A stretch of DNA of 64,000 nucleotides from Companilactobacillus suantsaicola (GCF_004745525.1 NZ_RKLY01000001.1:62001-126000), one strand, 5' to 3'. Shown: positions 54,618-63,550, counted from the first letter of the stretch. Translations and numbers: made by a program. Notes: generated from the sequence alone by a model not told the origin.

Positions 54618-55610
54618 ATGAAAAAAATCATTAATAAAACTGAGGATATTGTTTCCGAGATGATTGCTGGTCTTGTCAAAACTAATCCAAAGCTCGTTAA
54701 ACAAATTGAGGGAACCACAGCGGTTGTCAGAAATGACGTAAAATTCTCACAAACTAAACAAGTTGGTGTCGTCTCTGGTGGTGGCTCAGGTCATGAACCA
54801 TTGCATGCTGGTTATGTTGGCGATGGAATGTTGAGTGCTGCGGTTGCTGGTGAGGTCTTTACTTCACCAACTCCTGATCAAATTTATGAAGCAATTAAGG
54901 CAGTTGATCAAGGTCTAGGTGTTTTATTGATTGTTAAAAATTATTCTGGTGATGTCATGAATTTTGACATGGCTAAGGAAATGGCTGAAGCGGATGACAT
55001 TAAGATTGAGACAATTGTTGTCGATGATGATATTTCAGTTGAAAATAGTGAATTCACTCAAGGAAAAAGAGGCGTGGCTGGAACCGTTCTAGTTGAAAAG
55101 ATTGTTGGTGCTGCAGCTCGCTCGGGTATGAATTTGGCCGATTTAGCGGCTTTAGGTCAAAAGGTGATCGACAATACGAAGACGATTGGAATTGCCTTAC
55201 AGGCTGCCACAGTTCCGGCTGTCGGACATCCTAGTTTTGAATTAAAGGATGATGAAGTCGAGTATGGAATCGGTATTCACAATGAACGTGGTTATTCAGT
55301 CGAGAAAATCAAACCTTCTAAGGAACTGGCCCACCAATTGATTGAAAAGATTATCCAAGAATTTTCTGATCAAACTGGCAAATTTGTTGTTCTAGTAAAT
55401 GGTATGGGTGGCACACCGTTGATGGAACAATATATCTTTGCCAATGATGTTTTGAATGAATTAGCTGATAAAAAGATTCAAGTCGCCTTTAGCAAAGTGG
55501 GCAATAAAGTTACTTCACTTGATATGCAAGGTGTTTCGTTAACAATTATGAAGGCTGAAGATAGCTGGATCGATATGTTGGAAGAACCAGTTAATACGAT
55601 TGGTTGGTAG
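54618..55610 (+). CDS. dhaK: PTS-dependent dihydroxyacetone kinase, subunit DhaK
   Basis: 330 residues. It binds dihydroxyacetone covalently through a His and accepts phosphate from ADP-bound DhaL. GGGSGHEPLHAGYVG (about 47-61) forms the substrate pocket and the active-site His is in GIGIHNERGY (about 217-226). Many relatives read HGEPG at that place, so the loop is slightly changed. The ATG follows GGGAGG; an earlier frame start at 54594 lies in the cre-like site. First gene of dhaKLM. Confidence 0.93.
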   Translation: MKKIINKTEDIVSEMIAGLVKTNPKLVKQIEGTTAVVRNDVKFSQTKQVGVVSGGGSGHEPLHAGYVGDGMLSAAVAGEVFTSPTPDQIYEAIKAVDQGLGVLLIVKNYSGDVMNFDMAKEMAEADDIKIETIVVDDDISVENSEFTQGKRGVAGTVLVEKIVGAAARSGMNLADLAALGQKVIDNTKTIGIALQAATVPAVGHPSFELKDDEVEYGIGIHNERGYSVEKIKPSKELAHQLIEKIIQEFSDQTGKFVVLVNGMGGTPLMEQYIFANDVLNELADKKIQVAFSKVGNKVTSLDMQGVSLTIMKAEDSWIDMLEEPVNTIGW

Positions 55611-55625
55611 AAAGGAAGGTTTTTC

Positions 55626-56210
55626 ATGGAATTAAGTTTAGCTGATACTAAAAAATGGATTGAATTATTTGTTCAAAAAGTTGAGAGCGAGAAATCACAA
55701 TTAAATGAATTAGATACAGCTATCGGTGATGGTGATCACGGTACTAATATGGATCGTGGCATGAAGGCCATTACTGATGCATTTTCAAAAAAAGAGCCTG
55801 AAGATATCGTTAGTTTGCACAAAACGGTTGCTTTTGCCCTGATTCAAAAAGTTGGTGGGGCCTCAGGTCCTCTTTATGGCACTGCCTTTTTAGACATGTC
55901 GAAGAAAGCCAAAGACGATGCTGATTTAACGACTTTGATCCAAACTGGCTTGGCTGGTTTGAAACGTCGAGGACAATCCGATGTTGGTATGAAGACCATG
56001 ATCGATGTTTGGGAACCAGTGGCTAATGCCCTAAAAGCTGATGAATTTAACCAGAGTGTGATTGATGAAGCTTTAACTAGCAATAAAGCTTTAGTTGCTA
56101 CTAAAGGACGTGCCAGTTATTTGGAAGAGAAATCAAAAGGTCATCTCGATCCAGGAGCTCAATCAAGTGCTTACTTATTTGAAGCTTTACTAACTGTGTT
56201 AGGAGCATAA
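55626..56210 (+). CDS. dhaL: Dihydroxyacetone kinase, ADP-binding subunit DhaL
   Basis: 194 residues. The metal-ADP site is formed by LDTAIGDGDHGTNMDRGM (about 28-45) with the clustered Asp residues. The GGASGPLYGTAFL block (about 77-89) and the end DPGAQSSAYLFEALL are typical for DhaL. It passes phosphate from DhaM to dihydroxyacetone on DhaK. 15 bases after dhaK with AAAGGAAGG as site. Confidence 0.95.
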   Translation: MELSLADTKKWIELFVQKVESEKSQLNELDTAIGDGDHGTNMDRGMKAITDAFSKKEPEDIVSLHKTVAFALIQKVGGASGPLYGTAFLDMSKKAKDDADLTTLIQTGLAGLKRRGQSDVGMKTMIDVWEPVANALKADEFNQSVIDEALTSNKALVATKGRASYLEEKSKGHLDPGAQSSAYLFEALLTVLGA

Positions 56211-56214
56211 TTTT

Positions 56215-56583
56215 ATGAAATACGGAATTCTAATAGTATCCCATTCAAAAGATATCGCTATCGGAGTTAAAAAATTAATTGAACAGGCGGCACCGAAATT
56301 ATCGATCACGACTGCAGGTGGAACTGACGATGGTGAAATTGGTTCATCACTAGAGAAGATTCAAACCGCAGTTGAAAAAAATTCTGGTGATGAAATATTG
56401 GCTTTTTATGATCTGGGAAGTTCCAAAATGAATCTTGAAATGATGATAGAAATGACTGACAAAAAGATTCATAAATATGATGTTGCTTTAGTCGAAGGAG
56501 CTTACGCTGCAGCGACTTTAGCAGAAATTGAATCACCTTTAGAGACGATTGAAAAGACCTTAGAACCACTTAAAATTAAATAG
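56215..56583 (+). CDS. dhaM: Dihydroxyacetone kinase phosphotransfer subunit DhaM (IIA-Man type)
   Basis: 122 residues, a single IIA-mannose-like domain without the HPr and EI extensions of the E. coli protein. The phosphorylated residue is His10 in VSHSKDIAIG. LAFYDLGSSKMNLEM (about 61-75) is the conserved second block. It takes phosphate from HPr, so the kinase uses PEP rather than ATP. It starts four bases after dhaL and ends the operon. Confidence 0.93.
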   Translation: MKYGILIVSHSKDIAIGVKKLIEQAAPKLSITTAGGTDDGEIGSSLEKIQTAVEKNSGDEILAFYDLGSSKMNLEMMIEMTDKKIHKYDVALVEGAYAAATLAEIESPLETIEKTLEPLKIK

Positions 56584-56591
56584 TTTTGGTC

Positions 56592-56630
56592 AAAGACACA
56601 TTCCAAAAATTAAAGAATGTGTCTTTTTTT
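56592..56630 (+). terminator. Terminator of dhaKLM
   Basis: AAAGACACATTC pairs perfectly with GAATGTGTCTTT; long loop, then seven T. Confidence 0.9.
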
Positions 56631-56666
56631 GTCCAAAATGTCTATAAAATTAGAGCAACTTTAATA

Positions 56667-56695
56667 TTGATTGTATATATTAGCTCGATTATACT
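56667..56695 (+). promoter_or_regulatory. Promoter/operator matching the one at 45710
   Basis: TTGATT (56667-56672), 17 bases, TATACT (56690-56695). TTGATTGTATATA and GATTATACTA are identical to the site at 45710, with the same seven-base distance between the two blocks. Only the left half of the palindrome (ATTGTATATA) is kept; the right half reads TTAG instead of CAAT. About 125 bases of AT-rich leader follow before the C26 gene. Confidence 0.75.
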
Positions 56696-56819
56696 AGATA
56701 ATATATTAAATTATTAGATATTTATTAGTAATTATTTAATAATATTAATAAAACATTTGACAGATTAATTTAGAGTGTTAATCTTACAATTAAAATTATA
56801 AAAAGGGGGTTCAATCTCT

Positions 56820-57599
56820 ATGAGCAAATTGATTGGTATTACTGCAGATGTATTTTTAGAGGCAACCGATGTAATCGATCAGAAATTGATGGATTTTGTG
56901 CCAAGACCAATTGTTGATGGGGTATTAGCAGCTGGTGGCATTCCTGTAGGTTTACCATACCTACCAGTAGATAAGATCAATCAATTGGTTGAGAAAATGG
57001 ACGGGATTATTTTTTCTGGTGGTCCAGATATTGATCCTAGCTTTATGGGGGAAGAACCTATCCCACAATTGCGGGTCACGAATCGTGATCGTGATCTATT
57101 TGAAATTGCTCTAATTCGGACTGCAGTCGCAAAACAAATTCCAATTTTTGGAATTTGTCGTGGTGCTCAGATGATTGACGTTGCTTTGGGGGGAACGCTG
57201 TATCAGGATTTACCAACTCAATATTCGGGTAAACTGTTGAAACATGAACAGTCTGCACCGGGAGATCAACCGACACATTTTGTCCGAGTTGATTTTAATT
57301 CAAAATTATACAAATCAATTGGCGATAACGTTTATGTTAATTCACGACATCATCAAGCCATCAAATCAGTACCTGATCATTTGAAAGTCGTGGCTACAGC
57401 TTCTGATGGGGTGATTGAAGCAATTGAAAATGAGGATGCGACCATTCAAGCAGTTCAGTGGCATCCCGAAAACCTTTGGCAAAAGGATTCTCGCCAGTTG
57501 ACACTTTTTAGTGACTTTATTAATCGGACGGCACCAACATACTTTGAAACGACCGGTAATAAAGCCAATGAAAAGTTGCATAACAATTCCGCAGTTTAA
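56820..57599 (+). CDS. Gamma-glutamyl-gamma-aminobutyrate hydrolase family protein (C26)
   Basis: 259 residues, class I glutamine amidotransferase fold of the PuuD type. The nucleophile is Cys in FGICRGAQ (about 113-120), the catalytic His in VQWHPE (about 216-221). The oxyanion region FSGGPDIDP (about 63-71) is present. PuuD-like enzymes split gamma-glutamyl amides. No polyamine genes are nearby, so the substrate is open. ATG behind AAGGGGG. Monocistronic with a promoter that looks shared with the GntR-linked operon at 45.7 kb. Confidence 0.88.
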   Translation: MSKLIGITADVFLEATDVIDQKLMDFVPRPIVDGVLAAGGIPVGLPYLPVDKINQLVEKMDGIIFSGGPDIDPSFMGEEPIPQLRVTNRDRDLFEIALIRTAVAKQIPIFGICRGAQMIDVALGGTLYQDLPTQYSGKLLKHEQSAPGDQPTHFVRVDFNSKLYKSIGDNVYVNSRHHQAIKSVPDHLKVVATASDGVIEAIENEDATIQAVQWHPENLWQKDSRQLTLFSDFINRTAPTYFETTGNKANEKLHNNSAV

Positions 57600-57651
57600 T
57601 TTTTAAAGGAATGATTTCTAATTTATTAGACAGAAATTAATAAAACTTTAT

Positions 57652-57680
57652 TTGTCAAATATTAATTTTTATTGTAATAT
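57652..57680 (+). promoter_or_regulatory. Promoter of the riboflavin operon
   Basis: TTGTCA (57652-57657), 17 bases, TAATAT (57675-57680). The RFN element begins 24 bases later. Confidence 0.8.
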
Positions 57681-57704
57681 TTTTCTTGAAAACTGAATAT
57701 GGAT

Positions 57705-57831
57705 TTCTTCGGGGCAGGGTGTAATTCCCGACCGACGGTAGCAACTTCTTTGAGGTTGGAGCCCGTGACCCACGAAAGTGGTTGATCTGGTATTAAGCCA
57801 GAGCCGACAGTAAAGTCTGGATGGTAGAAGA
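57705..57831 (+). promoter_or_regulatory. FMN riboswitch (RFN element)
   Basis: The conserved blocks are in order: TTCTTCGGGGCAGGGTG (57705-57721), AATTCCCGACCGACGGT, GAGCCCGTGACCC, GATCTGGTATTAAGCCAGA, GCCGACAGTAAAGTCTGGAT and closing AGAAGAA. TTCTTC and GAAGAA form the basal stem. FMN binding would favour the terminator at 57903. Confidence 0.96.
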
Positions 57832-57902
57832 AAATAAAATTTCATGCTATTGATAAGCCTATTTGGCGTCGTCTCGTATGAAGTCTTATTTAGCTTATCT
57901 TA

Positions 57903-57935
57903 AAAGCCTCGCAATTTTTTGCGGGGCTTTTTTTG
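57903..57935 (+). terminator. Riboswitch-controlled terminator
   Basis: AAGCCTCGCAA pairs with TTGCGGGGCTT (one G-T pair), then seven T, 17 bases before ribD. Upstream sequence 57850-57900 can form the competing antiterminator. Confidence 0.88.
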
Positions 57936-57951
57936 TGGGGTGAATAGGATT

Positions 57952-58977
57952 TTGAATAGATTTATGAAACTAGCTTTTACAGAAGCAAGAAAGGGCAAAG
58001 ACACGTGGAAAAATCCCCAAGTTGGGGCAGTAATTGTCAAAAATCAGCAAGTCTTAAGTTCTGGACACCATGAAACTTATGGACGGAATCATGCTGAGAT
58101 AAATGCCTTGAAACATTTGTCAGACATTTCCCAAGCTGAGGGGGCAACCTTATACGTGACTTTGGAACCTTGTTCACATTTTGGGAAGACACCACCATGT
58201 GTTCAAAGAATCGTTGAAGTAGGTATCAAAAAAGTAGTCATTGCCGAAACGGACCCTAATCCAATCGTTAGTGGCAATGGGATTAAATATTTAGAGGACC
58301 ACGGTGTTCAAGTTGAGAATTTGCAACAAAAAAATGATTTGAATGTTGCTTATCGATTTTTTCACCAACACAAACGTCCACTAGTAACGATTAAATACGC
58401 CATGACTTTAGATGGCAAAGTCAATCAAACTAAAGGTGTACGTTCAATGATCACTAATCAAGAGGTCTTTAGTGACACCCAAGAATTACGTCGCCAATCG
58501 CAAGTAATCTTAGTTGGAGAAAATACTTTTAAAGTAGACGATCCTAAGCTGACCGTTCGAGAAAAAGAGAAGTTCCCACCAATTCGTGCAGTTGTCATTC
58601 GCGACGTGAATAGTGTCGATTTGAAAATGCAGATTTTTCAAACTAACGAACCGATTTACTTTTTCAGTCAAGAAAAATCTCAACGAGAGCTGCCAGAAAA
58701 TGTTCAAGTCTTTGTAGATGAGTGGACACCGACTAAAATCGTTCAAAAACTGACAGAACTTGGGATGCAGTCGCTATTAGTTGAAGGCGGTAGCCACATC
58801 CAAGCAGATTTTCTCAAGGAAAAATTGTGTGATCGACTAATCGTGTACTTAGCCAATAAAGTTTTTGGCCAAGGGTTGCCAGCAATCAATGGACCGGTAG
58901 CTAATTTGAAATTCTCAAAGCCAGAAATTTTATTGTTAGCAGATAATCTAAAAATTACGACGTGGAGGCTTGATTAA
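57952..58977 (+). CDS. ribD: Bifunctional riboflavin deaminase/reductase RibD
   Basis: 341 residues. The N-terminal deaminase domain has the zinc site HAEINAL (about 47-53) and EPCSHFGKTPPC (about 75-86). The C-terminal NADPH-dependent reductase domain (from about 143) begins PLVTIKYAMTLDGKVN and has LLVEGGSHI. It makes the pyrimidine precursor for lumazine. TTG 57952 is the best start (GGGGTG nine bases upstream; MNRFMKLAF aligns with the family N-terminus); ATG 57964 is the alternative. First gene of ribDEBAH. Confidence 0.92.
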   Translation: MNRFMKLAFTEARKGKDTWKNPQVGAVIVKNQQVLSSGHHETYGRNHAEINALKHLSDISQAEGATLYVTLEPCSHFGKTPPCVQRIVEVGIKKVVIAETDPNPIVSGNGIKYLEDHGVQVENLQQKNDLNVAYRFFHQHKRPLVTIKYAMTLDGKVNQTKGVRSMITNQEVFSDTQELRRQSQVILVGENTFKVDDPKLTVREKEKFPPIRAVVIRDVNSVDLKMQIFQTNEPIYFFSQEKSQRELPENVQVFVDEWTPTKIVQKLTELGMQSLLVEGGSHIQADFLKEKLCDRLIVYLANKVFGQGLPAINGPVANLKFSKPEILLLADNLKITTWRLD

Positions 58978-59570
58978 TGTTTACAGGAATTGTGAAAGAT
59001 GTCGGGAGGGTCCAACAGATTAAGCAATCACGCGATAATTTATCGTTGGTCATCTCACATCACCTCGGTCAAATTGAACTTGGTGACAGTATTGCCATCG
59101 ACGGTATTTGTTTGACGGTTACGCAGATTGAACAAGAACAGTTTCAAGTTGACGTGATGCCAGAAACAGTCAAAAAAACTAATATCAATGATTTCAAACT
59201 CCAACAGGAAGTAAATCTTGAACCAGCACTGCAATTGAATTCTAAAATTGGTGGTCATTTTGTCTTAGGTCACGTTGATACGACTGGTCAGCTGCTGGCC
59301 AAAGAAAGAGCCAAGAATTCGGATCTGTTAACTTTTTCAATTGATACCAAATATTTACCTTATCTGGTTGAAAAAGGTTCGATCACGATTGATGGTGTCA
59401 GTTTAACAATTATCAGTGTTCAAGAGGATAAATTCCAAGTGGGAATCATTCCTTTTACCCAAGAGAAGACGGTTTTAGGAGCGTTGAAGCCGGGTGAAAT
59501 AGTTAATTTGGAGACAGATATCTTAGGAAAATACGTTTATCGCAATTTGAGGGGGAGTCAAAATGACTAA
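58977..59570 (+). CDS. ribE: Riboflavin synthase, alpha chain
   Basis: 197 residues made of two similar lumazine-binding barrels. Each has its signature: MFTGIVKDVG with SIAIDGICLTV in the first, and GGHFVLGHVDTTG with SITIDGVSLTI in the second. It dismutates two lumazines to riboflavin. Start codon overlaps the ribD stop; the ribBA start overlaps its own end by eight bases. Confidence 0.96.
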   Translation: MFTGIVKDVGRVQQIKQSRDNLSLVISHHLGQIELGDSIAIDGICLTVTQIEQEQFQVDVMPETVKKTNINDFKLQQEVNLEPALQLNSKIGGHFVLGHVDTTGQLLAKERAKNSDLLTFSIDTKYLPYLVEKGSITIDGVSLTIISVQEDKFQVGIIPFTQEKTVLGALKPGEIVNLETDILGKYVYRNLRGSQND

Positions 59571-60759
59571 TGCAGTAATTAAAAGAGTTGAACAAGCAGT
59601 TGAGGACTTGAAACAAGGCAAGTTGATCATTGTCGCCGATTCAACCGAGCGTGAAGCAGAAGGCGATATGATTGGTCTAGCAGATTTTGTCAGTGGGGAA
59701 AAAGTCAATTTTATGATCAAGCATGCTAGAGGATTATTGTGTGTGCCAATGAGTTCAGAAATCGCTGATAAATTGAATTTACCACTGATGGCAAATTCTC
59801 ATGATGCTTTCAATACGGCTTTTACTATCAGCACTGATGCCAAAACTACTACGACCGGTATCTCAGCTTTTGATCGTGCTAAAACAATCAAAGCTTTGGC
59901 AACCTCAGCTGAACCAAATGATTTTTATCATCCAGGGCATATTTTTCCTTTGATTGCTAAGGACGGTGGGGTAATTAGCCGTGATGGACATACTGAAGCA
60001 GCAGTTGATTTGGCCAAGATTGCTCAGGCCACACCAGTCGCTTATATTTGTGAAGTAGTGCGGGATAATGGTGAAATGGCTCGTCGTAAGCAGCTCAAAG
60101 AAGTTGCCGCTGAAAACCACATGACGATGTTGACAATTGCCGATATTATTCAATACCGTTATTTAACCAACTTCCAAGTCTTAGAGTCAGAATCCGATGT
60201 AGATTTACCAACTAAGTTTGGACATTTCCGTCTGCACTCTTTCACTTATCAAAATCAACCCTTGTTGGTCATTTATAAAGGTGATCTCAAAAAACAAGAT
60301 TTACTCCTCCGAATTCACTCTGAATGCTTCACCGGCGATATTTTAGGTTCTAAACGCTGTGATTGTGGTGAGCAATTAGAGACCGCTTTAAGAAAAATTG
60401 AAGCTAACGGCAATGGTGCTTTGATCTATTTGCATCAAGAAGGTCGAGGCATTGGTTTGATCAACAAGTTAAGAGCTTATCAGTTGCAAGATTCCGGTCT
60501 TGACACCGTTGAAGCTAATGAAAAATTAGGTTTACCAGCTGATGCCAGAAATTACGAGGTTGTCTTGTCCGTTTTGAATTACTTTAAAGTCGACTCAATT
60601 GCGTTGATGACCAACAATCCTGATAAGATCAGCCAAGTGCAACAATTAGGTGTCAGTGTTAAACGCGTACCATTGGAGACGGAACCTAATGACAATGATC
60701 GACACTATTTAGAAACTAAAAAGAAAAAATTTCATCACTTACTAAACGAGGTAGACTAA
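59563..60759 (+). CDS. ribBA: Bifunctional DHBP synthase / GTP cyclohydrolase II
   Basis: 398 residues. The N-terminal DHBP synthase domain (about 1-203) has EREAEGDMIG, a variant of the usual EDRENEGDL, plus GHIFPLIAKDGGV and GHTEAAVDL. The C-terminal GTP cyclohydrolase II domain has the zinc motif ECFTGDILGSKRCDCGEQL (about 265) and EGRGIGLINKLRAYQLQD. It starts both branches of riboflavin synthesis, from ribulose-5P and GTP. Near the end, TNNPDK and RVPLE complete the domain. Confidence 0.95.
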   Translation: MTNAVIKRVEQAVEDLKQGKLIIVADSTEREAEGDMIGLADFVSGEKVNFMIKHARGLLCVPMSSEIADKLNLPLMANSHDAFNTAFTISTDAKTTTTGISAFDRAKTIKALATSAEPNDFYHPGHIFPLIAKDGGVISRDGHTEAAVDLAKIAQATPVAYICEVVRDNGEMARRKQLKEVAAENHMTMLTIADIIQYRYLTNFQVLESESDVDLPTKFGHFRLHSFTYQNQPLLVIYKGDLKKQDLLLRIHSECFTGDILGSKRCDCGEQLETALRKIEANGNGALIYLHQEGRGIGLINKLRAYQLQDSGLDTVEANEKLGLPADARNYEVVLSVLNYFKVDSIALMTNNPDKISQVQQLGVSVKRVPLETEPNDNDRHYLETKKKKFHHLLNEVD

Positions 60760-60760
60760 T

Positions 60761-61234
60761 ATGAACGAAATTAATGGAAATTTAGATGGAACAAATATGA
60801 AAATTGCGATAGTTGTCGCTAAATTCAATGAGATTGTAACTAATAAATTGTTACAAGGAGCTTTGGATAAATTAAAACAACTAGGAGTAGCTGATGCGGA
60901 TATCACGGTAGTTAAAGTACCGGGAGCTTTTGAAATCCCTCGCATGACTAGAATTATTTCCGAAAATCAAAATTTTGACGGTGTGATTGCTCTTGGAGCA
61001 GTAGTCAGAGGCGAAACAGCCCATTTTGACTACGTCTGTGCTCAATCAGCCGCCGGTGTGAGTCAACAAACACTAACCGGTAGAATCCCAGTAATGTATG
61101 GAATCTTGACAACTGATAATATGGATCAAGCACTCAATCGAGCTGGCGGAAAAGCTGGAAATAAGGGTAGCGAATGTGCCAGCGACATAGTTGAAGTAAT
61201 CAATGCCGAAAAGAGGGTGGAACAAGCCGGTTAG
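60761..61234 (+). CDS. ribH: 6,7-dimethyl-8-ribityllumazine synthase
   Basis: 157 residues. It joins the pyrimidine from RibD with DHBP. Conserved sites: VVAKFNEIVT (about 18-27), VPGAFEIP (about 49-56), LGAVVRGETAHFDYV (about 76-90) and GILTTDN (about 112-118). Last gene of the operon, one base after ribBA, so the whole riboflavin route from GTP is encoded here, the HAD phosphatase step aside. A long inverted-repeat structure begins inside its 3' end. Confidence 0.96.
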   Translation: MNEINGNLDGTNMKIAIVVAKFNEIVTNKLLQGALDKLKQLGVADADITVVKVPGAFEIPRMTRIISENQNFDGVIALGAVVRGETAHFDYVCAQSAAGVSQQTLTGRIPVMYGILTTDNMDQALNRAGGKAGNKGSECASDIVEVINAEKRVEQAG

Positions 61235-61320
61235 ACACAAACAGATAGCCTAATTTCACGAATTGCACACCAATTTTGTGTGACTTGGGAAATGTAGCTA
61301 TCTGTTTGAGTTTGGCTTGT
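61222..61320. repeat. Nested inverted repeats at the ribH end
   Basis: The outer pair is ACAAGCC (61222-61228) with GGCTTGT (61314-61320). The inner pair is CAAACAGATAGC (61238-61249) with GCTATCTGTTTG (61297-61308), a perfect 12-bp stem. GCACAC / GTGTG forms a third small stem in the middle. AACTTTTTTC follows. It may act as a terminator for ribH, for the minus-strand reductase, or both. Confidence 0.65.
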
Positions 61321-61353
61321 GTAACTTTTTTCAGCCATTGAGATTATTTCTAT

Positions 61354-62199
61354 TTAAATAGTTTCTAATGAAGTTGCTTGATTTGGTTTTGGATAATTTT
61401 GGTCCAACAGTTCTAATTCATCAGCTGTGAAACTGACATCAACAGCTTCGAGGTTACTCTTCATATGTTCAACTGAAGAGGTCTTAGGGATGCTCAACAA
61501 GTCATGATTGCGAATTACCCAAGCAAGTAGTAATTGATGGACGGTAATGTGTTTGGCTTGGGCCATCTCTTTTAGAATTGGTTTGATATTTAAATAAGCT
61601 CCACCGTCTGATCCAAAGGGTGAATAACCAATAAATGACATTTGATGTTGTTTTTGCCAAGGTAAGATGTCGTATTCAATCCCACGACTGCCAATGTTAT
61701 ACAAATCCTCGTTGACCCGACAGTTAGTGCCATTTTTTAATTGTGAAAGTTCCTTTAGGTCGTTGAGATCAAAATTAGAAACGCCCCAGTTTTTGATCAA
61801 ACCAGCTTGAACCATTTTTTCTAGTCCAGTGACGGTTTCAATCAAAGGGGTATCACCACGCCAATGTAACAAATACAAATCTAGATAATCAGTTTGTAAA
61901 CGTTGGAGACTCTTTTTCAAACTAGTCTCAATCAATTTTTCCGTTGCGTGATAGGGATAAAATTTAGACACTAATTGAAATTTTTCCCGAGGGTAGTCTT
62001 TGATTACCTTACCGACCAAAGTTTCGGACAAACCTTCACCGTACATTTCGGCGGTGTCGATTAAATTGATGCCGTGATCGAGTCCATATCTGATAGCGTC
62101 CATTTGGTGTTGGCTTTCATTTGGAGTACCTTCACCAATGTGCCAAGTTCCAATGCCGATTGCGGAAGTTTGTTGTTGGTTGAATCTAATATTTTTCAA
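61354..62199 (-). CDS. Aldo/keto reductase
   Basis: 281 residues, NADPH-dependent TIM-barrel reductase. The catalytic tetrad is visible: Asp in LIDTAEMYGEG with Tyr (about 48-53), Lys in LVSKF (about 78-80) and His in YLLHW (about 109-113). The cofactor block is IPKTSSVEHMKSNL. Substrate unknown; such enzymes reduce aldehydes, methylglyoxal or dicarbonyls. The start is TTG; its GAGG ribosome binding site lies inside a 10-bp palindrome TGAGGCCTCA (62202-62211). Single gene, divergent from the nucleoside transporter. Confidence 0.88.
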   Translation of the reverse strand: MKNIRFNQQQTSAIGIGTWHIGEGTPNESQHQMDAIRYGLDHGINLIDTAEMYGEGLSETLVGKVIKDYPREKFQLVSKFYPYHATEKLIETSLKKSLQRLQTDYLDLYLLHWRGDTPLIETVTGLEKMVQAGLIKNWGVSNFDLNDLKELSQLKNGTNCRVNEDLYNIGSRGIEYDILPWQKQHQMSFIGYSPFGSDGGAYLNIKPILKEMAQAKHITVHQLLLAWVIRNHDLLSIPKTSSVEHMKSNLEAVDVSFTADELELLDQNYPKPNQATSLETI

Positions 62200-62289
62200 A
62201 TTGAGGCCTCACTTTCAAAGATGTTTGTACTACTATTATAAAACGCAAACATTTATTTGAGAAATATTAACTGATAGTACAAAAAGTTA

Positions 62290-62318
62290 TAGACAACCTT
62301 TTACACGCCATGTAATAT
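62290..62318 (+). promoter_or_regulatory. Promoter of the nucleoside transporter gene
   Basis: TAGACA (62290-62295), 17 bases, TAATAT (62313-62318). Confidence 0.65.
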
Positions 62319-62347
62319 GAAATAATACCAATACAAAGGAGCTTTTT

Positions 62348-63550
62348 ATGTACCTATTAGTTAATGTTATAGGCCTGCTGGTATTTCTAGGTATTGGATT
62401 TCTATTTTCGAAAAACAAACAGGGAATACATTGGAGATCGATTGCGGTCATGGTTGTCTTAAACTTAGTCTTGGCTTGGTTCTTGACTAGTTTTGAAGTT
62501 GGACGAGCAATCGTTTCTGGTGCAGCGGAAGGTTTTAATTGGCTAGTTCAAGTCGCTTATGTGGGGATTGAATTTGCCTTACCAAGTTTTGTTCACGTCA
62601 AGAGTATGGATTTCTTTACGAGTGCACTGTTACCAATTTTATTGATCGTGCCACTATTTGATATTTTAACGTACATCGGCGTTTTACCATTTATTATCAA
62701 GTGGATCGGTAAAGGGTTGTCATTTATTACAGGGCAACCTAAGTTCGAGTCATTTTTTGCCGTAGAAATGATGTTTCTCGGTAATACTGAAGCCTTAGCG
62801 GTTTCAAGTTTGCAATTGAAGCAAATGAAATCTATGAGAAATTTGACCTTGGCGATGATGTCAATGAGTTGTGTCACGGCTTCAATTATCGGCTCATACA
62901 TCCAAATGATGCCTGGTCAATTTGTTTTGACGGCGATTCCAATCAATATCATCAATGCTATCATCGTTACGAGTTTATTAAATCCTGTAACGGTGACACC
63001 TGAAGAAGATACGATTGCTAAACTAAAAGGGCAAGGCGATGGCAAAAAAGAACCATTCTTCTCATTTTTAGGTGATTCAATTTTAGGCGCTGGTAAATTG
63101 ATTTTGATCATTGCGGCCAACGTGATTGCGTTTGTTGCCTTAGCAGCCTTGATCGATAAAGTTTTACAATTGGTCAATCCGTGGTTGACCTTGGAACATA
63201 TTTTGGGGATTATCATGTATCCATTCGCTTGGCTATTAGGCCTTAATCCGAGTGATTCATTCCAAATGGCTCAATATATGGGAACTAAGTTAGTTACAAA
63301 TGAATTTGTGGTGATGGGTAAAGTTACTAATACGATCAAGGATTTCGACCCCCATTTTCGGGCAGTCTTGACGGTCTTTATTACGTCGTTTGCCAACTTC
63401 TCAACTTTAGGGATGATCATTGGCTGCTTCAAAGGTATCGTTGATAAAGAAAAGAACGATTTGATTTCGAAAAATGTTGGTTACATGTTATTGTCAGGAA
63501 TCTTAGTTTCACTGTTATCAGCTGCTTTTGTTGGATTGTTTATCTGGTAA
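62348..63550 (+). CDS. nupC: CNT family nucleoside transporter (NupC-like)
   Basis: 400 residues, about eight to ten membrane segments. CNT motifs: FSKNKQGIHWRSI at the N-terminus, GQPKFESFFAVEMMFLGNTEALAV (the substrate-binding loop), KLVTNEFVVMG, and FANFSTLGMIIG near the end. It imports nucleosides with protons or sodium. ATG behind AAAGGAG. Own promoter and terminator. Together with guaD/NCS2 and the pyr genes it adds a salvage route for nucleotides. Confidence 0.93.
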   Translation: MYLLVNVIGLLVFLGIGFLFSKNKQGIHWRSIAVMVVLNLVLAWFLTSFEVGRAIVSGAAEGFNWLVQVAYVGIEFALPSFVHVKSMDFFTSALLPILLIVPLFDILTYIGVLPFIIKWIGKGLSFITGQPKFESFFAVEMMFLGNTEALAVSSLQLKQMKSMRNLTLAMMSMSCVTASIIGSYIQMMPGQFVLTAIPINIINAIIVTSLLNPVTVTPEEDTIAKLKGQGDGKKEPFFSFLGDSILGAGKLILIIAANVIAFVALAALIDKVLQLVNPWLTLEHILGIIMYPFAWLLGLNPSDSFQMAQYMGTKLVTNEFVVMGKVTNTIKDFDPHFRAVLTVFITSFANFSTLGMIIGCFKGIVDKEKNDLISKNVGYMLLSGILVSLLSAAFVGLFIW

